Assembly (NCBI GenBank): GCA_963695155.1
Contig: CAVOGD010000007.1
Span: 434,001-498,000 of the forward strand
Direction of reading: 5' to 3'
DNA length: 64,000 nucleotides
Source: SG8-30 sp963695155
GTDB lineage: Bacteria; Pseudomonadota; Gammaproteobacteria; Steroidobacterales; Steroidobacteraceae
The notes below the pieces were generated by a model. The model was not told the origin of the DNA, did not search any database, and was given only the letters and a program-made list of their open reading frames with translations. This document shows, in pieces, positions 27,190 through 37,133 of the stretch. Numbering within the stretch: the first letter of the stretch is position 1; every line of letters begins with the position of its first letter. Made by a program: the position numbers and the translations under genes.

Positions 27190-28563
27190 TCAGCCGGCCG
27201 TGCCGCGGCCCAGCAGCCCGGCGAGTGTCGCGGCGTAGTGTTCGATGTCCTCGCTGGTGCGCGTTTCCGTGGCGCACACCAGCATCGCGTGACCGAGTTC
27301 CGGGTAATCGCGGCCGAGGTCGACGCCCCCCGCGATGCGCTGCCCGGCCAGTGCGGCCAGCACCGGCGCCACCGGCCGGTCGAGCCGGATGACCGCTTCG
27401 TGGAACCGGGGGCCGGCGAACACCGGCGATACCCCCTCGATGCGCGCCAGGGCCGCGACCAGTTCCGCGGTGCGCGCCGCGCACGCCGACGCGACGCGCT
27501 CCAGCCCGTCCGGGCCGAGCAGCGCCATGTGGATCGTGGCGGCTGTCATCAGCAGACCCTGGTTGGTGCAGATGTTGGAGGTGGCCTTGCCGCGGCGGAT
27601 GTGCTGTTCGCGCGCCTGCAGCGTCAGCGTGAAGCCCGGCCGGCCGTCCAGGTCCACGGTGCGCCCGGCAATCCGTCCCGGCATCTGCCGCACGTGCTCG
27701 AGCCGCGTGGTCATGAAGCCGAAATACGGTCCGCCCGACGACAGCGGCACGCCCAGCGGCTGGCCCTCGCCGCAGGCGATGTCGGCGCCGCCGTCGCCCC
27801 ACTCGCCCGGCGGCTTCAGGAGCGCCAGCGACACCGGGTTGACGACGGCGATGACCAGCGTGCCATTGGCCCGGGCCCAGCGGGTCAGCGCGTCCACGTC
27901 CTCCAGCTGGCCGAAGAAATTGGGCTGCTGGATCACCAGCGCCGTGATGTCCTGGCCCGCATGGCGGTCGAGCGCCGCGGCGATCGTGACACCCGCTTCC
28001 GTGCAGTACGGCAGTTCCTCGATGACGAGGCCCTGCCCCTCGACGATCGCACGGGTGACCCGCCGGTAGGTGGGGTTGACCGACGCCGGCACGAGGATGC
28101 GGCAGGACTTCGAGCGGCGGTGCGCCCGCACCGCCATCAGGCAGGCCTCGGCCAGCGCCGAGGCGCCGTCGTACAGCGACGCGTTCGACGCATCCAGGCC
28201 CGTCAGGCTGGCCATCATGGACTGGTACTCGTACATGATCTGCAGCGTGCCCTGGCTGGCCTCGGCCTGGTACGGCGTGTAGGCGCTGTACAGCTCGCCG
28301 CGCGTGGTCACCGCCCAGACGGGCGCCGGGATGTGGTGCTCGTACGCGCCGGCGCCCAGGAAGTTCAGCAGCCGGCCGTCGCGATCGGCGCGGTCGAGCA
28401 TCAGCCGGTTGACCTCCATCTCCGACAGCGCGGGCGGCACGCCCTTGAGCGTGTCGATGCGCAGCGCGGCCGGGATCTCGTCGAACAGGGACTCGACGTC
28501 CTGCGCGCCGATCGCCTCGAGCATCGCCCGGACGTCGTCTTCGGTGTGCGGGATGTATGCCAT
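27190..28563 (-). CDS. gcvPA: Glycine dehydrogenase (decarboxylating) subunit 1
   Basis: This is the N-terminal half of the P protein, 457 residues. It shows MAYIPHTEDDVRAMLEAIG, SAYTPYQAEASQGTLQIMYEY, ASLYDGASALAEACLMA and GKATSNICTNQGLLM, all typical of GcvPA. It pairs with gcvPB to form the PLP enzyme of the glycine cleavage system. It lies 20 nt after gcvH in the riboswitch-controlled gcvT-H-PA-PB order. Confidence 0.96.
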   Translation of the reverse strand: MAYIPHTEDDVRAMLEAIGAQDVESLFDEIPAALRIDTLKGVPPALSEMEVNRLMLDRADRDGRLLNFLGAGAYEHHIPAPVWAVTTRGELYSAYTPYQAEASQGTLQIMYEYQSMMASLTGLDASNASLYDGASALAEACLMAVRAHRRSKSCRILVPASVNPTYRRVTRAIVEGQGLVIEELPYCTEAGVTIAAALDRHAGQDITALVIQQPNFFGQLEDVDALTRWARANGTLVIAVVNPVSLALLKPPGEWGDGGADIACGEGQPLGVPLSSGGPYFGFMTTRLEHVRQMPGRIAGRTVDLDGRPGFTLTLQAREQHIRRGKATSNICTNQGLLMTAATIHMALLGPDGLERVASACAARTAELVAALARIEGVSPVFAGPRFHEAVIRLDRPVAPVLAALAGQRIAGGVDLGRDYPELGHAMLVCATETRTSEDIEHYAATLAGLLGRGTAG

Positions 28564-28583
28564 GCCGGGGATCTCCGTGTGCG

Positions 28584-28981
28584 TCAGGACTGGCTGGCCA
28601 GCAGCTCCGCGTACTGCGCGGCGTCCAGCAGGCCGTCGGCCGCCTTCTGCGACGCCGGCCTGAGGCGCACGATCCAGCCCTCGCCGTACGGCTCCTGGTT
28701 GACCAGCTCGGGCTGGGCGCCCAGCGCGGCGTTGCCGGCCAGCACCTCGCCCTCGAACGGGCTGTACACGTCGGACACGGCCTTGACCGATTCCACGACC
28801 GCCAGCGCGTCACCCGCCGCGACGGTGCGGCCGACCTCCGGCACCTCGACGAACACCAGGTCCCCGAGGGCCTGCTGCGCGAAGTCCGTGATGCCGAGCT
28901 CCAGGCTGCCGTCGTCCAGCGGCCTGACCCACTCGTGGCTCTTGGTGTAGCGCCGATCGCCAGGTACGTTGCTCATGTCCA

Positions 28982-28982
<1 letters not shown>
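28584..28982 (-). CDS. gcvH: Glycine cleavage system H protein
   Basis: GcvH is the 132-residue lipoyl carrier that shuttles the aminomethyl group between the P and T proteins. The lipoylated lysine is in AVVESVKAVSDVYSPF, and the start RRYTKSHEWVRP and ITDFAQQALGDLVFVE are diagnostic. The ATG at 28982 shares one base with the gcvT stop (TGATG). A second ATG at 28976 could also serve. Confidence 0.97.
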
Positions 28983-30109
<1,127 letters not shown>

Positions 30110-30153
30110 AGCGCGTCCATCCCCCCGGTCGTCGTTATCGTTCCGGCTGCAAC

Positions 30154-30194
30154 AAAAAAGGGCGGCCGGCCCCCGTGGCAAGGCCCGCCGCCCC
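30154..30194 (-). terminator. Intrinsic terminator in the gcvT leader (riboswitch expression platform)
   Basis: On the - strand a GC-rich stem (GGGGCGGCGGGCC pairing with GGCCGGCCGCCC) is followed by TTTTTT, 45-85 nt upstream of the gcvT ATG. It lies directly after the second glycine aptamer, where an on/off terminator is expected. The sequence predicts transcription control. That glycine prevents termination is inferred from other gcv riboswitches. Confidence 0.85.
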
Positions 30195-30377
30195 TCTGTC
30201 CATGAACCTGAGAGATTGGGTGCCGGACGCCGCGTGGCTCCCGGTGCCGCTCCCCTTCGGTGGGCCCTTGCGGGGCCACTCTCCAGAGTTCGCGAGATCC
30301 GGCCGTCCTGGTGCCTGAGCGTTTCCGGGCGGGTTGCGCCTTCGGCGCCGCGCTGTCGCGGTCTCTCCGGCCGGGCC
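30193..30377 (-). promoter_or_regulatory. Tandem glycine riboswitch
   Basis: Two glycine aptamers lie head to tail upstream of gcvT. Aptamer 1 (about 30377-30303 on the - strand) has GGAGAGAC, GCGCCGAAGGCGCAA and CTCAGGCACCAGGACGG. Aptamer 2 (about 30289-30193) has CTCTGGAGAG, CCCACCGAAGGGG, CTCTCAGGTTCATGGACAGAGG. These are the conserved core segments of the gcvT RNA element, in the right order twice, with a short linker. The terminator follows at once. Predicted role: high glycine permits expression of the glycine cleavage operon. Confidence 0.92.
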
Positions 30378-30461
30378 TCATCGCGAAGGTTGGGATTCTA
30401 GCGGAAAAAGGCCGCACGGGCAGCCCTTTGCCGCCCGGCGCCGGGGTCCGGCCGCCTGCGG

Positions 30462-30467
30462 TATAGT
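30462..30467 (+). promoter_or_regulatory. Possible -10 element for the DUF885 peptidase operon
   Basis: TATAGT lies 43 bp before the ATG at 30511, in otherwise very GC-rich DNA between the divergent riboswitch and the peptidase gene. No good -35 box is seen at the matching distance, so this is a weak call. Confidence 0.35.
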
Positions 30468-30510
30468 CGCCCTCCTGCCGGGCTTCCCGCCCGCTTCGGA
30501 GCCTGTCCGC

Positions 30511-32274
30511 ATGCGACGCATCCTGCTGACCGCCTGCGCCGCGCTGGCACTCGCCGCGCCACCGGCACCCGCACTGGCCGGCCCGGCGGTTGCCGAGCGC
30601 CTGCACGCGCTGTTCGAGCGCGAGTGGCAGCGCGACCTCGCCGAGAACCCGCTGCTCGCCACCTACCGCGGCGACCGCCGTTACGACGACCGCCTGCCGG
30701 ACCTGTCCCCGGCGGCGCGGCGCGCCCGCGAGGCGGGCGATGCCAGGGTGCTAGAGGAACTGGCGGCCATACCGCGCGACGAGCTGGAGACGGCCGACCG
30801 GCTGAATTACGACCTGTTCCGGCTGCACTACCAGGACCGCGTCGCCGCCGTACCGTACCGCCTGTACGACTACCAGATCACGGCGCGCGGCGGACCACAG
30901 ACGCTCAATGAAATCACCGAGGTCATGCCCTTCGTCGGCGTCGCCGACTACGAAAACTGGCTCGGGCGGCTGGCCGCCCTGCCGCTCTACCTGGAACAGT
31001 ACGCGACCGCCCTGCGGGGTGCCGCCGCCGAGGGCCGCACCCAGCCCCGCGTCGTCATGGAACGGGTGTTGCCGCAACTCGAGATGCAACTCGTGGAGCG
31101 CGCCGAGGACAGCCCGTTCTACAGGAAGTTTCGCGAGTTCCCGGCGGCGGTCCCGGCCGCCGACCGCGAGCGTCTGGCGGCCCGCGCCCGGGAGGTGATC
31201 GCCGGGTCGGTGGTGCCGGCCTACCGCCGCTTCACGCAGGTGTTCCGCGACGAGTACCTGCCGGCATGCCGCGACAGCGTCGGCATCTGGGACGTTCCGG
31301 ACGGCCGCGCGCTGTACGCCAACCGGGTGGCCCACCACACGACCACCTCCATGACCCCGCAGCAGATCCACGAGATCGGGCTGGCCGAGGTCGCGCGCAA
31401 CCGCACCGAGATGCTGGCCGTCATGCGGGAGGTCGGCTTCGAGGGCACGCTGGGAGAGTTCTTCGAGCACCTGCGCACCGACCCGCAGTTCTACCATTCG
31501 AGCCCCGAGGAACTGTTCCGCGCCTACGTCTACGTGGCGAAGATGATCGAGCCGGAACTGCCGAAGTTGTTCGGCCGGCTGTACCGCACGCCGTTCGGCC
31601 TGCGCGCGATCCCGGCGACCAGCGCGCCGAACACCACCACCGCCTATTACAGCGGGCCGTCGGTGGACGGCACCCGCCCCGGTTACTACTACGTCAACCT
31701 GTACCGTCCCGAAGTGCGGCCCAAGTACGAGATCGAGGTGCTGACCGTCCACGAGGCGGCGCCCGGCCACCACCTGCAGATCGCGCTGGCGCAGGAACAG
31801 GCGGCGCTTCCCAAGTTCCGCCGCTTCGGCGGTTTCACGGCCTACAGCGAGGGCTGGGCACTCTACTCCGAGCGGCTGGGCTACGACCTCGGCCTGTACC
31901 GCGATCCGTACTCCCGCTTCGGCCAGCTCACCTATGACCAGTGGCGCTCGGTGCGGCTGGTCGTGGACACGGGCATCCATCACATGGGCTGGACCCGGCA
32001 GCAGGCGATCGACTATTTCCTGGACAACGCCGCCAAGACCGAGGCCGACATCGTCAACGAGATCGACCGCTACATCGCCTGGCCCGGGCAGGCGCTGGCC
32101 TACAAGATCGGCCAGTTGAAGATCCTCGAGCTGCGCGATCGCGCGCGGACCGAGCTGGGCGACCGCTTCGACATCCGCGCCTTCCACGACGCGATCCTGG
32201 CCACCGGCGCCGTGCCGCTCGCCCTGCTCGAGCGCACGGTGGACGAGTGGATCGGGACCCGCCGGCAGCCATGA
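30511..32274 (+). CDS. DUF885-family exported metallopeptidase-like protein
   Basis: This 587-residue protein starts with a signal peptide (RRILLTACAALALAAPPAPALA). The C-terminal half carries the family's metal site HEAAPGHHLQ and a downstream Glu in YSEGWALYSERLGYD, the gluzincin-like arrangement of DUF885. GRLYRTPFGLRAIP and FLDNAAKTEADIVNEIDRY are further family landmarks. It is probably a periplasmic dipeptidase or carboxypeptidase-like enzyme of unknown substrate. The ATG at 30511 follows GGAG and creates the signal peptide. Its stop overlaps the ispG start (ATGA). Confidence 0.88.
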   Translation: MRRILLTACAALALAAPPAPALAGPAVAERLHALFEREWQRDLAENPLLATYRGDRRYDDRLPDLSPAARRAREAGDARVLEELAAIPRDELETADRLNYDLFRLHYQDRVAAVPYRLYDYQITARGGPQTLNEITEVMPFVGVADYENWLGRLAALPLYLEQYATALRGAAAEGRTQPRVVMERVLPQLEMQLVERAEDSPFYRKFREFPAAVPAADRERLAARAREVIAGSVVPAYRRFTQVFRDEYLPACRDSVGIWDVPDGRALYANRVAHHTTTSMTPQQIHEIGLAEVARNRTEMLAVMREVGFEGTLGEFFEHLRTDPQFYHSSPEELFRAYVYVAKMIEPELPKLFGRLYRTPFGLRAIPATSAPNTTTAYYSGPSVDGTRPGYYYVNLYRPEVRPKYEIEVLTVHEAAPGHHLQIALAQEQAALPKFRRFGGFTAYSEGWALYSERLGYDLGLYRDPYSRFGQLTYDQWRSVRLVVDTGIHHMGWTRQQAIDYFLDNAAKTEADIVNEIDRYIAWPGQALAYKIGQLKILELRDRARTELGDRFDIRAFHDAILATGAVPLALLERTVDEWIGTRRQP

Positions 32275-33494
32275 GCGCGCCACGCCGCACAGCCGTGGCG
32301 GTGCGCATCGGCCCGGTGACGGTCGGCGGCGGCGCGCCGGTGGTCGTGCAATCCATGACCAACACCGACACCGCGGATATCGAGGCGACGGCCGTCCAGG
32401 TCCGGCAACTCGCCGAAGCCGGGTCCGAGATCGTGCGCATCACGGTCAACTCGGACGAGGCCGCCGCTGCGGTGCCGCACATCCGCGACCGCCTGCTGGC
32501 CGCCGGCTGCGCGGTGCCGCTGGTCGGCGACTTCCACTTCAACGGCCACAAGCTCCTGGCGGACCATCCGGCCTGCGCCGCGGCGCTCGACAAGTTGCGC
32601 ATCAACCCGGGCAACGTGGGCCGCGGCAGCAAGCGGGACCCGCAGTTCGCGGCGATGATCGAGACGGCCTGCCGCCACGCCAAGCCGGTGCGCATCGGCG
32701 TCAACTGGGGCAGCCTGGACCAGGACCTGCTGACCCGCATGATGGACGAGAATTCCCGCGCGCCGCAGCCGCGCGGCACGCTCGAGGTGCTTCACGAGGC
32801 GACCGTGGTCTCGGCGCTCGACAGCGCTGCCCGCGCGGAGGAACTCGGCCTGCCGCACGACCGCATCGTCATCAGCGCCAAGGTCAGCGGCGTGCAGGAC
32901 CTGATCGCGATCTACCGCAAGCTCGCGGCGCGCTGCGACTACCCCCTGCACCTCGGCCTCACCGAGGCGGGCATGGGCTCCAAGGGCATCGTCGCCTCGA
33001 CGGCGGCGCTGTCCGTGCTGCTGCAGGAGGGCATCGGCGACACGATCCGCATCTCGCTGACGCCCGAGCCCGGCGGCGACCGCACGCGCGAGGTGCTCGT
33101 CGCCCAGGAGATCCTGCAGACCATGGGCCTGCGGGCCTTCGCGCCGATGGTGGTGGCCTGCCCTGGCTGCGGGCGCACGACCAGCAGCTATTTCCAGTCG
33201 CTGGCGCAACGCATCCAGGACCACCTGCGCCGGCGCATGCCCGAGTGGCGACAGCAGCACCCCGGCGTCGAGGGCATGACCGTGGCGGTCATGGGCTGCG
33301 TCGTGAACGGGCCGGGCGAGAGCCGCCATGCCAACATCGGCATCAGCCTGCCGGGTTCGGGCGAGCGTCCCGTGGCGCCGGTCTACGAGGACGGCCGCAA
33401 GACCGTGACGCTCAAGGGCGAACACATCGCAGAGGAATTCCAGGAACTCGTCGAACGCTACGTGGCGCGGACCTGGGCCGCGAAGGAGCCGTGA
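32271..33494 (+). CDS. ispG: 4-hydroxy-3-methylbut-2-en-1-yl diphosphate synthase
   Basis: IspG (GcpE) carries out the penultimate step of the MEP isoprenoid pathway and supplies prenyl units for the quinones whose genes lie in this window. The 407-residue protein begins VRIGPVTVGGGAPVVVQSMTNTDT. It has the Fe-S ligands in VACPGCGRTTSSYF and MGCVVNGPGESRHANIGIS, giving the three expected cysteines plus Glu. It overlaps the DUF885 gene by 4 nt and shares one base with phhB downstream. Confidence 0.96.
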   Translation: MSAPRRTAVAVRIGPVTVGGGAPVVVQSMTNTDTADIEATAVQVRQLAEAGSEIVRITVNSDEAAAAVPHIRDRLLAAGCAVPLVGDFHFNGHKLLADHPACAAALDKLRINPGNVGRGSKRDPQFAAMIETACRHAKPVRIGVNWGSLDQDLLTRMMDENSRAPQPRGTLEVLHEATVVSALDSAARAEELGLPHDRIVISAKVSGVQDLIAIYRKLAARCDYPLHLGLTEAGMGSKGIVASTAALSVLLQEGIGDTIRISLTPEPGGDRTREVLVAQEILQTMGLRAFAPMVVACPGCGRTTSSYFQSLAQRIQDHLRRRMPEWRQQHPGVEGMTVAVMGCVVNGPGESRHANIGISLPGSGERPVAPVYEDGRKTVTLKGEHIAEEFQELVERYVARTWAAKEP

Positions 33495-33829
33495 TGACCG
33501 ATCTCAAGGACCGCAAGTGCAAGCCCTGCGAGGGTGGCGTGACGCCCTACACGCCAGGCGAGGCGCGCGCCCTGATGGCGCAGCTCGATGCGCGCTGGCA
33601 CCTCAACGAGCCGGGCACCGCCCTGCGTCTCGAGCTGCGCTTCAGCGACTTCCATCACACGATGAGCTTCGTCAACGCGCTGGCCCACATCGCCAATGTG
33701 CAGGACCACCACCCGGACCTCGAGGTCGGTTACGGCTACTGCAACGTCACCTACTCCACGCATGCGATCTGCGGCCTGTCCGACAACGACTTCATCTGCG
33801 CCGCCAAGATCGACGCGCTGGTGACCTGA
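33494..33829 (+). CDS. phhB: 4a-hydroxytetrahydrobiopterin dehydratase
   Basis: This pterin-4a-carbinolamine dehydratase has 111 residues. The catalytic region reads NVQDHHPDLEVGYGYCNVTYSTH, with the DHHP motif and the later His. It recycles the pterin cofactor, classically of phenylalanine hydroxylase; no such hydroxylase is in the window. Homologues are often kept for a molybdopterin or folate side role. The ATG shares one base with the ispG stop (TGATG). Confidence 0.92.
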   Translation: MTDLKDRKCKPCEGGVTPYTPGEARALMAQLDARWHLNEPGTALRLELRFSDFHHTMSFVNALAHIANVQDHHPDLEVGYGYCNVTYSTHAICGLSDNDFICAAKIDALVT

Positions 33830-33856
33830 GCCGGCGGCGCAGGGTTGCCCAGCCTC

Positions 33857-34654
33857 ATGCCAGACCCGCGGACCCCCGATGCCGCCGTGGAGACGCTGCC
33901 GCTGCTGGCGCCGTGCCGCACGCTGGGGGCGTGGGCGCCGCTCGACTGGGTGCGCCGCGGCTGGCGCGACCTGCGCCGCGCGCCGCGCCAGAGCCTGACC
34001 CAGGGCGCCATCATCACGGCGCTGTCGTGGGTCGTCGCCGCGCTGGCGCTGCGCCTGGGCGGCTACTGGGTCGTGCTGATCATGCTGTCCGGCTTCGTCT
34101 TCGTCGCGCCCGTGCTGGCGCTCGGCGTGTACTCGATAAGTCGTCAGCTCGAGCGCGGCGAACGCCCGTCGCTGCGTCGCTGCCTGGTCGAGCAGCGCCG
34201 CGGCCTGGGCACGGCCATGGTCTTCGCACTGGTGCTGCTGGTCGTGTTCCTGGTCTGGGCACGCGCCGCGTCCATGGTGCACGTCTTCTTCCCCGTGCAG
34301 GCCCGACCCGAGTGGACGGAGGTGGTGCCGTTCCTGCTGATCGGCTCGGCCGTCGGCTCGGTGTTCGCAGCGCTGTCCTTCGCCATCACCGCCTTCTCGC
34401 TGCCGATGATCTGCGACCGGGACGTCGACGCCGTCACCGCCGTCGTCACCAGCATCAACGCCGTGCTGCGCAACAAGCCGGCCATGGCGGTGTGGGTCGC
34501 CGTGATCGTGGCGAGCGTCGCGGTCGGCTTCCTCACGCTGTTGTTCGGCCTCGCGCTGACCATGCCGCTCATCGGCCACGCCACCTGGCATGCCTATCGC
34601 GACACGGTCGACGCGTCGGCCTGGCCGCTACGCCAGGCGGAACAACCCCGCTAG
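33857..34654 (+). CDS. DUF2189 multi-spanning membrane protein
   Basis: This hydrophobic protein of 265 residues has about six membrane segments (for instance around residues 50-90, 120-145, 165-190 and 210-235) and an Arg-rich N-terminal part (VRRGWRDLRRAPRQSL). It belongs by appearance to the DUF2189 family; its function is unknown. The ATG at 33857 is preferred to the TTG four codons earlier. Its stop codon and that of the opposing ubiI-like gene share the palindrome CTAG (34651-34654). Confidence 0.8.
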   Translation: MPDPRTPDAAVETLPLLAPCRTLGAWAPLDWVRRGWRDLRRAPRQSLTQGAIITALSWVVAALALRLGGYWVVLIMLSGFVFVAPVLALGVYSISRQLERGERPSLRRCLVEQRRGLGTAMVFALVLLVVFLVWARAASMVHVFFPVQARPEWTEVVPFLLIGSAVGSVFAALSFAITAFSLPMICDRDVDAVTAVVTSINAVLRNKPAMAVWVAVIVASVAVGFLTLLFGLALTMPLIGHATWHAYRDTVDASAWPLRQAEQPR

Positions 34655-35892
34655 CCGTGCGCCCGCCGCCCGGCCAGCAGCCGCGGCACATCCCCCGCCA
34701 GCCCCAGTGCGCGCAGCATGATCGCCCTTTTCAGGGGCGGCGCGCGGTTGACGAGACCCAGTCCCGCGCGGCGCGCGCGTGACAGCAATGGGTCGTCATT
34801 GCCGAACAGCCGTTGCAACCCGTCCATGAGCAGCATCGCCGGCACGTTTTCCGCCTTGCGCCAGCGCTCGTAGCGCCGCAGCAGCGCCGGCTCGCCGGGG
34901 TCGGCGCCCTGTGCGACCGCCTCGCCGAGCAACTGCGCCAGCGCCGCGCAGTCGAGGAAGCCCAGGTTCACGCCCTGCCCCGCCAGCGGGTGCACGCCGT
35001 GGGCCGCATCGCCGGCCAGCACCACGCGCGATGCGCTGTAGGCCAGCGCGTGCAGCAGGCGCAGCGGGAACCGGGCCCGCGCGCTGCGCGGCACGAGCGC
35101 CCCGAGCACCCCGGCGGACGCCTCGGTGACGCGCGCGCCGAACGCCGCGTCGTCGAGGCCGGCCAGTTCGCCGGCCTGCCGCGGCGTCGTGGACCACACG
35201 AGCGACACGCCGCCGTCGGCGAGCGGCAGCAGCGCCAGCGGACCCGCGGCCAGGAAGCGCTGCCACGCCGTCTCCCCGTGCGGCCGCGACGGCGTGAGGT
35301 GGGCCACGACCGCTTCCTGCCCGTAATCCCAGCCGCGCGTGGCGATGCCGGCCAGCCGCCGCACCGTGGAGTCGCCGCCGTCGGCCGCGACGACCAGCGC
35401 CGCGCTGAGCTGGCGGCCGTCGGCGGTCGTGACGGTGGCCGCCGCGGGGCCCGCCGCCAGCGACTCGACGCCGACGCGCAGCACCGTCGCGCCGTGCGCG
35501 ACGGCACGCTCGAGCAGCGCGGCCTGCACCGACCGGTTCTCGACGATGTGGCCGAGGTCCGGTTCGCCCAGGTCGGCCGCATCGAAGCGCAGCGCATCGG
35601 CGCCGCCGGGCTCGCCGCGCTCGTCCCACACGACCATGCTGCGGTACGGACTGGCGCCGCGCGCCGCGACCGCGGGCCATGCCCCGGCCAGCCCGAGCAG
35701 TTGCTGCGAGGCGCGCGACAGCGCCGACACGCGCAGGTCCCAGGGTTCGGCGGGATCCGGGCGCGGGAGCGGGCGCGGTTCGAGCACGGCGACGCGCAAC
35801 GACGCCGTCGTGGCATGGGCGCCGAGCAGCGCGGCCAGGCCTGCGCCGACCATGCCGCCGCCCACGATCAGGATGTCGAAGTCGCGCTTCAC
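34651..35892 (-). CDS. ubiI: UbiI/VisC-type FAD-dependent ubiquinone hydroxylase
   Basis: This group A flavin monooxygenase of 413 residues has the FAD loop DILIVGGGMVGAGLAALLG, the DG motif VAADGGDSTVRRLAG, and the GD motif VVLAGDAAHGVHPLAGQGVNLG. By position after ygfB-pepP-ubiH it corresponds to UbiI, the C5 hydroxylase of ubiquinone synthesis in E. coli. Sequence alone does not separate UbiI, UbiM and UbiF, so the symbol rests on synteny. The GTG start at 35892 overlaps the ubiH stop (GTGA). Confidence 0.82.
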   Translation of the reverse strand: MKRDFDILIVGGGMVGAGLAALLGAHATTASLRVAVLEPRPLPRPDPAEPWDLRVSALSRASQQLLGLAGAWPAVAARGASPYRSMVVWDERGEPGGADALRFDAADLGEPDLGHIVENRSVQAALLERAVAHGATVLRVGVESLAAGPAAATVTTADGRQLSAALVVAADGGDSTVRRLAGIATRGWDYGQEAVVAHLTPSRPHGETAWQRFLAAGPLALLPLADGGVSLVWSTTPRQAGELAGLDDAAFGARVTEASAGVLGALVPRSARARFPLRLLHALAYSASRVVLAGDAAHGVHPLAGQGVNLGFLDCAALAQLLGEAVAQGADPGEPALLRRYERWRKAENVPAMLLMDGLQRLFGNDDPLLSRARRAGLGLVNRAPPLKRAIMLRALGLAGDVPRLLAGRRAHG

Positions 35893-37133
35893 GACAGCGG
35901 CAGCCCGCGCGCCAGCCGCGGCAGGCGCCCCGCCAGTCCCATGGTGACCCGCGCAAAGGCGTGCTTGGCGGGCGCGAACAGGTCGAACAACAGCAGTCCG
36001 GCGCCGCGCGCCGCGCGCACCGGCGCCAGGCGCGTACCGAACACCCGCACCAGGCCGTCGGTGAAGGCGATGACCGTGCGCCGGTCGGCCCGGCGCCACT
36101 GTGCGAACCTGGACAGTACCGCCGCGGCGCCGGGATCTGCCTGCGGTCCGCGTTCCGCGAGGTCGTCGGCGATGACCTCGGCCAGCGTCGCGACGTCACG
36201 CAGCCCCAGGTTGAAGCCCTGCCCGGCGATCGGGTGCAGGCCCTGCGCGGCATTGCCGATGACCACTACGCGTCCCGCCACCTGCTGTGCCGACTGGGTC
36301 AGCGCCAGCGGGTAGGAAGCGCGTTCGCCCACGCGCGTGAACCGTCCGAGCCGGTAACCGAAGCGCTGCTGCAAGAGCGCCAGGAACTCCGGCCCGGGCA
36401 GCTGCCGCACGGCCTCCGCCTCGTCCGGCGGCAGCGTCCAGACCACGCCGCAGCGGCCGTCCGCGAGCGGCAGCACCGCAATCGGCCCGGCCGGCGTGAA
36501 GCGCTCGTAGGCGACGAAGTCGTGGAACTTCCCGGCGGCCACGTTGGCGATGACGGCATGCTGCCCGTATTCCCGCACGCTGGCCGCGATGCCGCAGGCG
36601 GCGCGCACCGCCGAGTGCGCGCCGTCGGCCGCCACCACCAGGCGCGCCTCGAGCACGCCGGCGGACGCGCCGGCGACCGCCAGCCGCACCATGTCGCCCG
36701 TTTGCTCGACGGCCTCGACGCGCGCCGGGCACCACATGGTCACGCGGCGGGCGTCGTCGCACAGGCGCGCCAGGACCCGGCCCAGCGCGCGGTTGGGAAC
36801 CGTGTGCCCCAGCGCCGGCACGCCCTGCTCCTCGGCCGACAGCCTAGCGAAGGCGAACCGGCCCCGGTCCGAAACGTGGATGCGCAGGATGGGCGTCGCT
36901 TCACCGGCGAGGTCGGGCCAGGCGCCGATGCCTTCCAGGATGCGGCGGCTGCCGTTCGACAACGCGGTGGCGCGCTCGTCGAAGCTCGGCTGCACGGCGG
37001 CCTGCGCCGCCACCGGCTCGACGACCGCCACGTCCAGGGGCAGGCCGCGCAGGGCGGCGGCCAACGACAGTCCGACCATGCCGCCGCCGACGATCGCGAC
37101 GTCGCAGCGGCGCGTCGTCGGGGGCGGTTTCAC
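35889..37133 (-). CDS. ubiH: 2-polyprenyl-6-methoxyphenol hydroxylase (UbiH-like)
   Basis: This 414-residue flavin monooxygenase is paralogous to its neighbour. It has CDVAIVGGGMVGLSLAAALRG, the ERATALSNGSRRILEGIGAW segment typical of Ubi hydroxylases, VVAADGAHSAVRAACGI, and GNAAQGLHPIAGQGFNLGLRDVATL. The GD motif reads VIGNAAQ, with Asn in place of the usual Asp, as seen in UbiH proteins. It is expected to hydroxylate C1 of the ubiquinone ring. GTG at 37133 overlaps the pepP stop. Confidence 0.88.
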   Translation of the reverse strand: MKPPPTTRRCDVAIVGGGMVGLSLAAALRGLPLDVAVVEPVAAQAAVQPSFDERATALSNGSRRILEGIGAWPDLAGEATPILRIHVSDRGRFAFARLSAEEQGVPALGHTVPNRALGRVLARLCDDARRVTMWCPARVEAVEQTGDMVRLAVAGASAGVLEARLVVAADGAHSAVRAACGIAASVREYGQHAVIANVAAGKFHDFVAYERFTPAGPIAVLPLADGRCGVVWTLPPDEAEAVRQLPGPEFLALLQQRFGYRLGRFTRVGERASYPLALTQSAQQVAGRVVVIGNAAQGLHPIAGQGFNLGLRDVATLAEVIADDLAERGPQADPGAAAVLSRFAQWRRADRRTVIAFTDGLVRVFGTRLAPVRAARGAGLLLFDLFAPAKHAFARVTMGLAGRLPRLARGLPLS

